Shown here: piece after piece, positions 1-7,731 of the stretch
Layout: every line of letters begins with the position of its first letter
Position numbering within the stretch: the stretch's first letter is position 1
From: Paraburkholderia nodosa
GTDB lineage: Bacteria > Pseudomonadota > Gammaproteobacteria > Burkholderiales > Burkholderiaceae
Length of the DNA: 64,000 nucleotides
NCBI RefSeq assembly: GCF_001718195.1
Contig: NZ_MCNV01000009.1
Coordinates: 186,001-250,000 of the forward strand
Direction of reading: 5' to 3'
Program-made: the position numbers and the translations under genes
Notes under the pieces: model-generated
Database searches by the model: none
Told to the model about the DNA's origin: nothing
What the model saw: only the letters and a program-made list of their open reading frames with translations

Positions 1-186
1 CTTGGAACGGCTGCCTCAGCCGGCTGCCATCAGGCGATTCCAGATTGCGACGCCCGCGTCTTTTCATTCGCATCAAACCGTCGGTCTGTCAAGCTGCAGG
101 GGGTAGATGGCACACATGCCGGCCGCGCACGGTCTTCCAGGTCTCACCCTGATAGAATGCGTGAGCCGCAACGTAGTGGATTGCTG

Positions 187-597
187 ATGAAATTGCTTGA
201 TGCCCTCGTCGAACAACGGATTGCCGCCGCGGCCGCGCGCGGTGACTTCGACGACCTGCCCGGCGCCGGTGCGCCGCAGACGCTCGACGACGACCTGCTC
301 GTGCCCGAAGAAGTGCGCATAGCCCACCGCATCCTGAAGAACGCGGGCTTCGTGCCGCCCGCAGTCGAACAGCTGCGGGCCTTGCGCGACCTCGAGGACG
401 AGCTCGCCACGGTGGGCGACAAGGCCGTGCAGTGTCGTCTGCGCGCGCGCATGCTGGCGCTCGACATGGCGCTCGAATCGTTGCGCGGCGGACCGATGGT
501 CGTGCCGCACGAATATCGCCGCCGCATCGCGGAGCGTTTGTCCGAACGCGCAGCGGGCGAGCCCGGCCTCCCGGGGCTCCCGGCGGGGGCGGCGTGA
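187..597 (+). CDS. DUF1992 family protein (DnaJ-C28-like conserved domain)
   Basis: Small soluble protein of about 136 residues with no membrane segment or signal peptide. The N-terminal stretch (MKLLDALVEQRIAAAA, then GDFDDLPGAGAP and LVPEEVRIAHRILKNAGF) matches the DUF1992 domain also found in the DNAJC28 family; its function is unknown. I start it at the ATG at 187, which sits at the domain boundary; an in-frame ATG at 157 would add ten residues of doubtful value. Its TGA stop overlaps the GTG proposed for tadA, so the two genes are probably co-transcribed and translationally coupled. The family call is fairly safe; no role can be given. Confidence 0.8.
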   Translation: MKLLDALVEQRIAAAAARGDFDDLPGAGAPQTLDDDLLVPEEVRIAHRILKNAGFVPPAVEQLRALRDLEDELATVGDKAVQCRLRARMLALDMALESLRGGPMVVPHEYRRRIAERLSERAAGEPGLPGLPAGAA

Positions 598-1289
598 CGG
601 GCAGTCCCGTCCAGCCAGACGCCCCCGGCGGCGAACGCGAAGAGGCGCACCCGGTGGTCACTTCGCCCGCTGGATCGGTTCCCGCCGATCCGCTCGTGAC
701 GGCGTCCACACCCGCGCCTCAATCCGACGTCCAGCTCAATCCCGTCTCCGAGCGCGACCGGCATTTCATGCGCCTCGCACAGGCCGCCGCCGAAGAGGCG
801 CGCGCCGCCGGCGAAGTGCCCGTGGGCGCGGTGCTCGTGCGTGGCGACGAAGTGATCGCCTCGGGCTTCAACCACCCGATCGGCGCGCACGATCCCTCCG
901 CGCACGCCGAAATGGCGGCCTTGCGCGCGGGCGCGCACGCGCTGGGTAACTACCGCTTGCCGGGCTGCGAACTCTATGTGACCCTTGAACCGTGCCTGAT
1001 GTGTGCCGGCGCGATCATGCACGCGCGCATCGCACGTGTGGTGTTCGGCGCACATGATCCGAAAACCGGCGCGTGCGGCAGCGTGGTCGACGCCTTCGCC
1101 AACGAGCAGCTCAATCATCACACGAGCGTGTCCGCAGGCGTGCTGGCGGACGAGTGCGGCGAGGCGCTGCGCGCGTTCTTCGCCGATCGGCGCCGCGCGA
1201 GCCGGGAAGCGCGCCGCAAGGCTCGGGAACAGGCTGAGCAGGCGCAGGGAGGGACTGGCGTAGCCGGTCCGGACGGACCCGCGGGTTGA
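594..1289 (+). CDS. tadA: tRNA-specific adenosine deaminase TadA
   Basis: Cytoplasmic zinc enzyme that deaminates adenosine-34 to inosine in the wobble position of tRNA-Arg(ACG). The zinc and catalytic signature is visible: HAE near residues 104-106 and PCLMC near 133-137, in the cytidine/deoxycytidylate deaminase fold, with the FGAHDPKTGACGS segment typical of TadA following. The start is uncertain. A GTG at 594 overlaps the upstream stop (GTGA) and gives 231 residues, longer than the usual 150-170 because of a roughly 55-residue low-complexity Pro/Ala leader. An internal ATG (MRLAQAAAEEARAAG) near 768 would give a standard-length enzyme. The C-terminal 30 residues are Arg/Ala-rich and also beyond the core. 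Function is secure; the N-terminus is not. Confidence 0.93.
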   Translation: MTGSPVQPDAPGGEREEAHPVVTSPAGSVPADPLVTASTPAPQSDVQLNPVSERDRHFMRLAQAAAEEARAAGEVPVGAVLVRGDEVIASGFNHPIGAHDPSAHAEMAALRAGAHALGNYRLPGCELYVTLEPCLMCAGAIMHARIARVVFGAHDPKTGACGSVVDAFANEQLNHHTSVSAGVLADECGEALRAFFADRRRASREARRKAREQAEQAQGGTGVAGPDGPAG

Positions 1290-1314
1290 ATCTCACGGTT
1301 GAAGCGAATTCGAC

Positions 1315-2241
1315 ATGACCATTCATCGCACCATCGAGCTGGTTGCTCCGTCCGGTTATCCGCATGATGCGGAAGCGGTGCACCGAGCGCTTGTCCGGTT
1401 GCGGGCGCAGGGCCATCACGTCAACGGCGTGCAGGCGACCGAGCGGCGCTATCAGCGTTTTGCCGGCACGGATGGCCAGCGCGCGGCCGAACTGAATCGC
1501 CTCGCCGACCCATCGCGCGACCTGCCGGACATCGTACTCGCCGTACGTGGCGGCTATGGCGCGGTGCGCATCCTGCACGGTCTAGATTACGACGGTCTGC
1601 AGCGGCGTTTGACGGATCAGCCCATTGCGTTCGTGGGGCATAGCGATTTCACCGCCATCCAGCTCGCGCTGCTCGCGCGCGCCGGGCTCACGACGTTCGG
1701 CGGCCCGATGCTCTGCAGCGACTTCGGCGCCGAGAGTCTCAGCAGCTTCACGATGCATCACTTCTGGGGCGCGCTCTCGAAACCGAACTACACGCTCAAG
1801 GTGAACGCGCCGCAGGCCCAGTCGACGAGTGTTTCGGGCACGCTCTGGGGCGGCAATCTGGCCGTGCTGACTTCGCTGATCGGCACGCCTTATCTGCCGC
1901 CGGTCGAGGGCGGCATCCTGTTCGTCGAAGACGTGAACGAGCAGCCGTTCCGCATCGAGCGCATGATTTATCAGTTGCATCTGACAGGCATCCTTGCTCG
2001 CCAGCAAGCCCTGGTGCTGGGCGACTTCACGGGCCACAAGCAGTTCGATTACGACAATGGCTACGATCTGCGCGAAATGGTTGAGCAGGTGCGCGCCGTG
2101 GTTGGCATTCCGGTGGTCACGGGCCTGCCGTTCGGCCATATTCCGGACATGGTCACGTTGCCGATGGGCGCACCTGCGCAGTTGACCACCACCGCGCACG
2201 GTTTCGAGCTGATCGTGAGCGGGTATCCGCACCTGAGTTGA
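1315..2241 (+). CDS. ldcA: Muramoyltetrapeptide L,D-carboxypeptidase (peptidase S66)
   Basis: Peptidoglycan-recycling serine peptidase that removes the terminal D-alanine from murein tetrapeptides in the cytoplasm. The 308-residue length is normal for family S66. Visible motifs are the N-terminal IELVAPSGYP strand, the RGGYGAVRIL loop near residues 78-87, and the nucleophile elbow VGHSDFTA with Ser near 110. Further on come FGGPMLCSDFG, the WGGNL segment, the ILFVEDVNE glutamate region, and FGHIPDM carrying the probable catalytic His. It lacks a signal peptide, as expected for the cytosolic enzyme. It lies 25 bp after tadA and may share its transcript; a rho-independent terminator follows. 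Confidence 0.93.
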   Translation: MTIHRTIELVAPSGYPHDAEAVHRALVRLRAQGHHVNGVQATERRYQRFAGTDGQRAAELNRLADPSRDLPDIVLAVRGGYGAVRILHGLDYDGLQRRLTDQPIAFVGHSDFTAIQLALLARAGLTTFGGPMLCSDFGAESLSSFTMHHFWGALSKPNYTLKVNAPQAQSTSVSGTLWGGNLAVLTSLIGTPYLPPVEGGILFVEDVNEQPFRIERMIYQLHLTGILARQQALVLGDFTGHKQFDYDNGYDLREMVEQVRAVVGIPVVTGLPFGHIPDMVTLPMGAPAQLTTTAHGFELIVSGYPHLS

Positions 2242-2256
2242 TTTCGCACCGACATG

Positions 2257-2279
2257 GAAGCGCTTTCGGGCGCTTTTTT
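2257..2279 (+). terminator. Rho-independent terminator after ldcA
   Basis: AAGCGC and GCGCTT arms enclose a 6-nt loop and run into a stretch of six T residues, 16 bp after the ldcA stop. Confidence 0.75.
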
Positions 2280-2353
2280 CACGGAGTCTTATGCAACTAA
2301 CGGCCAGTCACAAGCGGCATCTGACAATGTTCACGCCAACGCTTCTTCTCTAA

Positions 2354-2364
2354 ATTGTTGACAA
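2354..2364. promoter_or_regulatory. Distal operator-like site for the GntR regulator
   Basis: ATTGTTGACAA shares eleven bases with the palindrome at 2497-2508 directly in front of the GntR gene. TTGT/ACAA arms around a TG centre are typical of FadR/FCD-type GntR operators. No -10 hexamer was found at normal spacing, so this copy looks like an auxiliary operator. Binding is inferred from the repetition only. Confidence 0.45.
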
Positions 2365-2496
2365 AAAATTCGCCCGGATTGGGGCAACAAATCACCATGC
2401 AGGTGCTGAATTCCCCGAAGTGGAGCGCCTTTCACCGATACGAGGCACGTGGCAGTCGGCGCGCACGTGGGGATCTTCCCCAGGTTCGCCAACATA

Positions 2497-2528
2497 ATTG
2501 TTGACAATATTTATGTCCAACCTAGGAT
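2497..2528 (+). promoter_or_regulatory. GntR operator overlapping the -35 of its own promoter
   Basis: ATTGTTGACAAT (2497-2508) is a palindrome with 5-bp arms. It contains a TTGACA -35 hexamer (2501-2506), followed after 16 bp by TAGGAT (2523-2528) as the -10. The GntR start codon is at 2551. An operator covering the -35 is the usual arrangement for autorepression. Confidence 0.55.
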
Positions 2529-2550
2529 ACCCAGCATAGAGACACGAGCC

Positions 2551-3273
2551 ATGCGAAAGACCGATATCGACGCCGAAGCAACCGGCATGAAGCCCGAGGC
2601 AATCGCCGCGCGAATCCGCGCAGCGATTCTCGAGCACCGGCTGCCGCCCGGCGCGAAGTTGACCGAAGCACAGTTGTGCGAAGTATTCGGCGTGAAGCGC
2701 GGCCCGATCCGCCAGGCGCTCGCGCTGCTCGCGAAGGACCACCTCGTGGATCTGGAGCCCAATCGTGGCGCGTTCGTCGCAAGCCCGTCGCTCCAGGAAG
2801 TGCACGAGGTGTTCGAGATGCGACGGATCATCGAGCTGGCAGTAGTGGGGCGCATTTGCAGCGCGCAGCACGGCAACCGTCGGCTGAAGACCATCGGCGA
2901 GACGATCCGGCGCGAGCGCAAGGCCTTCGAAGGGCGCGACTTCCCGACGTGGATCCGGCTTTCGGGCGAGTTCCATACGTCGCTGGCCACGCTCACCGGC
3001 AATACGGTGCTGTGCGACTGTCTTAACGGGCTCGTGGCGCGCTCCACGCTGATTTCGGCGCTCTACGAATCGCCGGGACGCAGTCCGTGTTCGTTCGACG
3101 ATCACGAGGCGATTCTCGCGGCGCTCGAGGCCGGAAACGAGAAAGAGGCCGTCGAACTCATGGTGCGCCATCTGCAGGGTGTCGAGTTGCGAATGCTCGA
3201 CCGGCCGGCGGGCGCTTCGGTCGATTTGCAGGAAGTGTTCAGCGCGCGCGAGGCGACCTCGCTGGCACGCTGA
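2551..3273 (+). CDS. GntR family transcriptional regulator (FadR/FCD subfamily)
   Basis: DNA-binding regulator of 240 residues. The N-terminal winged helix-turn-helix covers about residues 14-78 (PPGAKLTEAQLCEVFGVKR, then GPIRQALALLAKDHLVDLEP and NRGAFVA). The C-terminal FCD ligand domain carries the histidines expected for metal binding (GEFHTSLATLTGN, DDHEAILAALEAGN, VRHLQGVE). The ATG at 2551 follows an AGAG ribosome site and the promoter/operator described at 2497-2528. It stands directly upstream of an NCS1 permease, an allantoin/hydantoin racemase and the allantoin-degradation genes. It is therefore probably the local purine or allantoin regulator, by context only; its ligand cannot be read from sequence. 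Confidence 0.88.
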   Translation: MRKTDIDAEATGMKPEAIAARIRAAILEHRLPPGAKLTEAQLCEVFGVKRGPIRQALALLAKDHLVDLEPNRGAFVASPSLQEVHEVFEMRRIIELAVVGRICSAQHGNRRLKTIGETIRRERKAFEGRDFPTWIRLSGEFHTSLATLTGNTVLCDCLNGLVARSTLISALYESPGRSPCSFDDHEAILAALEAGNEKEAVELMVRHLQGVELRMLDRPAGASVDLQEVFSAREATSLAR

Positions 3274-3572
3274 TGCGCTTCCAAGGCAGCACTGAAACGG
3301 ATTGCAGTAAGGGATTGCAGTAACGCGCGGCGGCCCGCTACGAACGGTGGCCACCGCGGCTGAAAAGGATGGAGTGGGGCGCATGCAGAGCATGCGTACG
3401 GCAAGAACAGGCACAGCGTTACAGGGCGCCAGCAGACGGCGACCGGCGCAGTGCCAGCGAAGGCCAGACCATTCGGGGATATCGCGGCGGCCGCGTCCAG
3501 CGGCGGTACGCACGCGTTTCGAGGCGTTCAGGCGTCTTTTTTCCGTCGGCATATCCATCCAAGGAGCGGATC

Positions 3573-5087
3573 ATGGCTCAGTTCAGCGCGTCACCTGGCA
3601 GTCCGGCAGTGCCCAACTTCGAATCTGGCGAAAGCAGCGAGTCCGCAGACAATCTGCGCTTGCCGGCCGGCTACAGCGAGCGGCTCTACAACCACGACCT
3701 GGCTCCCCTCAAGGAGCAGACCTGGGGCGCGTACAACATCTTCGCGTTCTGGATGTCCGACGTGCATAGCGTCGGCGGCTATGTGTTCGCGGGGAGCCTC
3801 TTCGCGCTCGGCCTCACGAGCTGGCAAGTGCTCGTCGCGCTGATCGTCGGCATCTCCATCGTCAATGTGCTCTGCAACTTGATCGCGCGGCCGAGCCAGC
3901 GTCACGGCGTGCCGTACCCGGTGGCATGTCGCGGCACCTTCGGCGTGCTCGGCGCCAACATTCCCGCCGTGATTCGCGGCCTCATCGCCGTGGCGTGGTA
4001 CGGCATCCAGACCTATCTCGCTTCGAGCGCGCTCGTGATCGTCGTGCTCAAGTTCGTTCCGCAACTCATGCCTTATGCCGACGTGCACAAGCACGGCTTG
4101 CTCGGGCTTTCCGCGGTCGGCTGGGCCGGCTTCATGACGCTCTGGGTGCTGCAGGCCCTCGTGTTCTGGAACGGCATGGAGACCATCAAGAAGTTCATCG
4201 ACTTCGCGGGGCCGGCTGTTTATGTCGTGATGTTCGCGCTCGCGGGCTACATGGTGTATCGCGCGGGTTGGCACAACATCGGTTTGAATCTCGGCGGCGT
4301 GAAGTATCACGGCACTGAAGTGATTCCCGTGATGATCACGGCGATCTCGCTCGTGGTGTCGTATTTCTCGGGGCCGATGCTCAATTTCGGCGACTTCTCG
4401 CGCTACGGCAAGTCGCTCAAGAGCGTGCACAAGGGCAACTTCTGGGGGCTGCCGGTCAACTTCCTCGCCTTCTCTCTCGTCACGGTCATCACGACGTCGG
4501 CAACGCTGCCTGTGTTCGGAGAACTGATTACCGATCCCGTCGAAACGGTCGGCCGCATCGATCATCCGACCGCGGTGATTCTCGGCGCGCTCACGTTCAC
4601 GATCGCGACTATCGGCATCAACATCGTCGCGAACTTCGTTTCGCCCGCGTTCGATTTTTCCAACGTCGCGCCGCGGCTCATCAGCTGGCGTGCGGGTGGC
4701 ATGCTCGCCGCCGTGGCCTCGATCTTCATCACGCCGTGGAATCTCTTCAACAACCCGGCCGTGATTCACTACACGCTCGACATACTCGGCGCCTTTATCG
4801 GGCCTTTGTATGGTGTGCTGATCATCGACTTTTATCTCGTGAAGCGCGGTCGTCTTGCCGTGGATGATCTCTACACGGTGTCGCCGAACGGGGCGTACTG
4901 GTATCGCAACGGCGTGAACTGGCGCGCGGTGTCGGCCTTGCTGCCCGCCGCCGTGATCGCGATTCTCTGCGTGATGGTGCCTTCGCTCGGCGGCGCGGCG
5001 AACTTCTCGTGGTTCATCGGTGCCGCACTCGGCGCGTTGTTCTACCGTGCGCTCACGATGGGCGAACGTGCTCGCGCGAACGCATGA
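3573..5087 (+). CDS. NCS1 family permease, probably for allantoin, hydantoin or a nucleobase
   Basis: Inner-membrane secondary transporter of 504 residues with about 12 hydrophobic segments, the usual size for the nucleobase:cation symporter-1 family. Family features are LYNHDLAPL before the first helix, WGAYNIFAFWMSDVHSVGGY in helix 1, and NFGDFSRYGKS in the central region. The tail ends with IIDFYLVKRG and the DLYTVSPNGAYWY segment seen in allantoin/hydantoin-type members. The start at 3573 follows a clear AAGGAG. A hydantoin/allantoin racemase starts 37 bp downstream, so the pair probably imports allantoin or a related hydantoin. The permease belongs to the purine cluster by location; its exact substrate is an inference. 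Confidence 0.85.
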   Translation: MAQFSASPGSPAVPNFESGESSESADNLRLPAGYSERLYNHDLAPLKEQTWGAYNIFAFWMSDVHSVGGYVFAGSLFALGLTSWQVLVALIVGISIVNVLCNLIARPSQRHGVPYPVACRGTFGVLGANIPAVIRGLIAVAWYGIQTYLASSALVIVVLKFVPQLMPYADVHKHGLLGLSAVGWAGFMTLWVLQALVFWNGMETIKKFIDFAGPAVYVVMFALAGYMVYRAGWHNIGLNLGGVKYHGTEVIPVMITAISLVVSYFSGPMLNFGDFSRYGKSLKSVHKGNFWGLPVNFLAFSLVTVITTSATLPVFGELITDPVETVGRIDHPTAVILGALTFTIATIGINIVANFVSPAFDFSNVAPRLISWRAGGMLAAVASIFITPWNLFNNPAVIHYTLDILGAFIGPLYGVLIIDFYLVKRGRLAVDDLYTVSPNGAYWYRNGVNWRAVSALLPAAVIAILCVMVPSLGGAANFSWFIGAALGALFYRALTMGERARANA

Positions 5088-5124
5088 GCTGCGCGTAAAA
5101 CCAGGCATCGACGAAGGAATCGAA

Positions 5125-5913
5125 ATGCGCATCAAACTGATCAATCCGAACACTACGCAGCGTATGACCGCCGCGATGGAGCAGTGCGCGCGCGCCGTGA
5201 TCGCACCGGGCACGGAGGTGGTGGCGGTGAGCCCGACGATGGGCCCGCCGTCGATCGAAGGCTATTACGACGAGGCGCTCGCCACCCCTGGCCTGCTCGC
5301 CGAAGTGGAGGCGGGCGAGCGCGAAGGCTTCGACGGCTACGTGATCGCGTGCTTTGGCGACCCGGGCTTGTACGCGGCGCGCGAGTTGGCGCGCGGGCCC
5401 GTCGTGGGCATCGCGGAAGCCGCGATGCATGCGGCGAGCGTGCTCGCGCCGGGCTTCTCGGTCGTGACGACGCTCTCGCGCACGCGCGCCATGGCCTGGC
5501 ATCTCGCCGAGCGTTACGGAATGACGCGTTTTTGCCGCAACGTGCGCGCGATCGACGTGGCTGTGCTCGAACTCGATGAACCGGGGTCGGCCGCGCGCCG
5601 CGCGATCGTCGACGAGTGCCGCCGTGCGCTCGAAGAAGACGGTGCGGACGCGATCGTGCTCGGTTGCGCGGGCATGACGAGCCTGTGCGCGCAGGTGGAA
5701 GACGCGCTCGGCGTGCCGGTGGTCGACGGCGTGACGGCCGCCGTGAAGTGGGTCGAGGCGCTCGTCGCACTGCGCCTCACGACCGCCAAGCGCGGCGACT
5801 TCGCGCGCCCGCTCGCCAAGCGCTACGACGGCGACTTCGCGCGTTTCAGCCCGGCCAACCCCGCCCCGGCCACGGAAACGCCGCCGCCCGTGCGGCCGCT
5901 GCGTTACGGGTAA
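5125..5913 (+). CDS. Asp/Glu/hydantoin racemase family protein, probable allantoin racemase
   Basis: Cytoplasmic cofactor-independent racemase of 262 residues in the Asp/Glu/hydantoin racemase superfamily. The diagnostic start MRIKLINPNTT is present. So are two candidate catalytic cysteines on opposite lobes, CFGDPGL (around residue 75) and VLGCAGM (around residue 181). Between an NCS1 permease and an allantoinase, the most likely job is converting R-allantoin to the S-enantiomer used by PuuE, as in the Hpx system of Klebsiella. A general hydantoin racemase is the alternative. The ATG at 5125 follows a GAAGGAAT ribosome site; the 50 C-terminal residues are Pro-rich and extend past the core domain. 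Confidence 0.82.
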   Translation: MRIKLINPNTTQRMTAAMEQCARAVIAPGTEVVAVSPTMGPPSIEGYYDEALATPGLLAEVEAGEREGFDGYVIACFGDPGLYAARELARGPVVGIAEAAMHAASVLAPGFSVVTTLSRTRAMAWHLAERYGMTRFCRNVRAIDVAVLELDEPGSAARRAIVDECRRALEEDGADAIVLGCAGMTSLCAQVEDALGVPVVDGVTAAVKWVEALVALRLTTAKRGDFARPLAKRYDGDFARFSPANPAPATETPPPVRPLRYG

Positions 5914-6171
5914 ACGCGCAGCGCGCGCAAGCGGAGGTGGCCACCCGGATCACGTCGTATCGGGCGGCCACATACACCTCGCTTGACCCGTACTATCTGA
6001 GCGTGCGTATGGGCGCGTACAGGTGATTTCGCTACACTGGTCCGGTCCTGTGAGCAGGTTGCGCGGACCGTCCGCGAGGCCCTGCAATGCAGCGCCAGCG
6101 GCCGCTTCACGGTGCTTCGCCGTTGTGCGGATATTGCGTTTCATTCTCTCTATTCGATTGATTCGACCAGC

Positions 6172-7131
6172 ATGCCACTCGATCCCCAATATCCCCGCGA
6201 TCTGATCGGTTATGGCCGGTATCCGGTGCAGGCCAACTGGCCCGGCCAGGCGCGCGTCGCAGTGCAGTTCGTGCTCAACTACGAAGAGGGCGGCGAAAAC
6301 TGCGTGCTGCACGGCGACCCCGGCTCCGAGCAGTTCCTCTCCGAAATCGTGGGCGCCGCGGCCTATCCCGCGCGCCATATGAGCATGGAGTCGATCTACG
6401 AATATGGCTCGCGCGCGGGCGTGTGGCGCATCCTGCGCGAATTCGAAAAGCGCGGCCTGCCGCTCACCGTGTTCGGTGTGGGCATGGCGATCGAGCGTCA
6501 TCCCGAAGTCGCGCGTGCGTTCGTCGAGTTGGGTCACGAGATCGCGTGCCATGGATATCGCTGGATTCACTACCAGGACGTCTCGCCCGCCAAGGAAGCC
6601 GAGCATATCAAGCTCGGCATGGAAGCGATCGAGCGCGTGACGGGCGTGCGTCCGCTCGGCTGGTACACGGGACGCGACAGCCCGAACACGCATCGCCTCG
6701 TGGCCGAGTATGGCGGCTTCCTCTACGGCTCCGATTACTACGGCGACGACCTGCCGTTCTGGATGGACGTGGAGGTCACCGGCGGCGCGTCGGTGCCGCA
6801 ACTGATCGTGCCTTACACGCTCGACACGAACGACATGCGCTTCGCGTCGCCCCAGGGCTTCAACACGGCGGACCACTTCTTCACCTATTTGCGCGACGCA
6901 TTCGACGTGCTCTACGAAGAAGGCGACGAAGCGCCGAAGATGCTCTCGATCGGCATGCACTGCCGGCTGCTCGGGCGCCCCGGGCGTTTTCGCGCGCTGC
7001 AGCGCTTTCTCGATCACATCGAGAAACACGAGCGCGTGTGGGTCACGCGCCGCGTGGACATCGCGCGCCACTGGCGCGAGCATCATCCCTATCAACCGCA
7101 GCAGAACGACCACCGCGGGGCCGCCGCATGA
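6172..7131 (+). CDS. puuE: Allantoinase PuuE (polysaccharide-deacetylase fold)
   Basis: Hydrolyses S-allantoin to allantoate. This 319-residue protein is not a classical amidohydrolase allantoinase. It has the NodB/polysaccharide deacetylase-like fold, as in the PuuE family: DLIGYGRYPVQANWPG at the N-terminus, VQFVLNYEEGGE with metal-region acidic residues, the GHEIACHGYRWIHYQ motif at about 121-135, GWYTGRDSPNT, and LSIGMHCRLLGRPGR near the end. The chosen ATG (6172) begins the conserved N-terminus. Its stop overlaps the uraD start (ATGA), so the two are translationally coupled. With uraD, alc and allA it forms the + strand half of the ureide pathway. Confidence 0.95.
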   Translation: MPLDPQYPRDLIGYGRYPVQANWPGQARVAVQFVLNYEEGGENCVLHGDPGSEQFLSEIVGAAAYPARHMSMESIYEYGSRAGVWRILREFEKRGLPLTVFGVGMAIERHPEVARAFVELGHEIACHGYRWIHYQDVSPAKEAEHIKLGMEAIERVTGVRPLGWYTGRDSPNTHRLVAEYGGFLYGSDYYGDDLPFWMDVEVTGGASVPQLIVPYTLDTNDMRFASPQGFNTADHFFTYLRDAFDVLYEEGDEAPKMLSIGMHCRLLGRPGRFRALQRFLDHIEKHERVWVTRRVDIARHWREHHPYQPQQNDHRGAAA

Positions 7132-7649
7132 AGGCAATGCACTACACCCTCGAACAGCTGAATCAAGCCTCGGTCGACGCCTTCGTGGCGGCACTTTCGG
7201 GCATCTTCGAGCACTCGCCCTGGGTCGCCGCTGCGGCCGCGCAGCAACGCCCGTTTGCGAGCATCGACGCGCTGCATCGCGCCATGTCGCAGGCCGTGGA
7301 AACCTCCGGCGAGACGCAGCAGCTCGCGCTCATCAACGCCCACCCGGAACTTGCGGGCAAGGCCGCCGTGCGTGGCGAGCTGACCGCCGAATCCACGCGC
7401 GAGCAAAGCGGCGCGGGTCTGAACGAGTGCACGCAGGAAGAGTTCGACAAGCTGCTGGCGCTCAACGGCGCGTATCGCGAGAAGTTCGGATTCCCATTCA
7501 TTCTCGCGGTGCGCGGCTATGACCGCCACGGCATCATCGCGAATTTCGAGGCGCGCGTGAACAACAGCCGCGCCGATGAAATGCGCGCGAGCCTCGACCA
7601 GATTTACCGCATTGCGCGCTTCAGGCTGGACGAACTGATCGACGCGTAA
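7128..7649 (+). CDS. uraD: 2-oxo-4-hydroxy-4-carboxy-5-ureidoimidazoline (OHCU) decarboxylase
   Basis: Converts OHCU stereospecifically to S-allantoin, the third step after urate oxidation. It has 173 residues, normal for UraD. The catalytic segment INAHPELAGKAA (His near residue 72), the conserved SAGLNE-like stretch (read here as SGAGLNECTQEE) and the KFGFPFILAVRG motif are all present. The ATG at 7128 overlaps the puuE stop by four bases, which fixes the start. The adjacency of uraD and puuE fits consecutive enzymes of one pathway; the preceding enzyme, uraH, lies at 11059-11412 on the opposite strand. Confidence 0.95.
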   Translation: MKAMHYTLEQLNQASVDAFVAALSGIFEHSPWVAAAAAQQRPFASIDALHRAMSQAVETSGETQQLALINAHPELAGKAAVRGELTAESTREQSGAGLNECTQEEFDKLLALNGAYREKFGFPFILAVRGYDRHGIIANFEARVNNSRADEMRASLDQIYRIARFRLDELIDA

Positions 7650-7731
7650 CGTGGCGACGCGCCCCCCGGCTTCTCGCGGAAGGGGTGCAGCGCCGTTTTG
7701 ATCTACAGAAAAGACACGAAGGAAGACAACG

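Noticed and set aside
1..186. Possible gene end or tRNA remnant at the window start
   Set aside because: No conserved T-loop sequence, no coding frame and only a weak 6-bp hairpin (CGGCTG/CAGCCG); nothing could be supported.
432..593. Upstream extension of the tadA frame
   Set aside because: It would overlap the DUF1992 gene completely; composition is Arg/Ala-rich shadow. The GTG at 594 or an internal ATG is more sensible.
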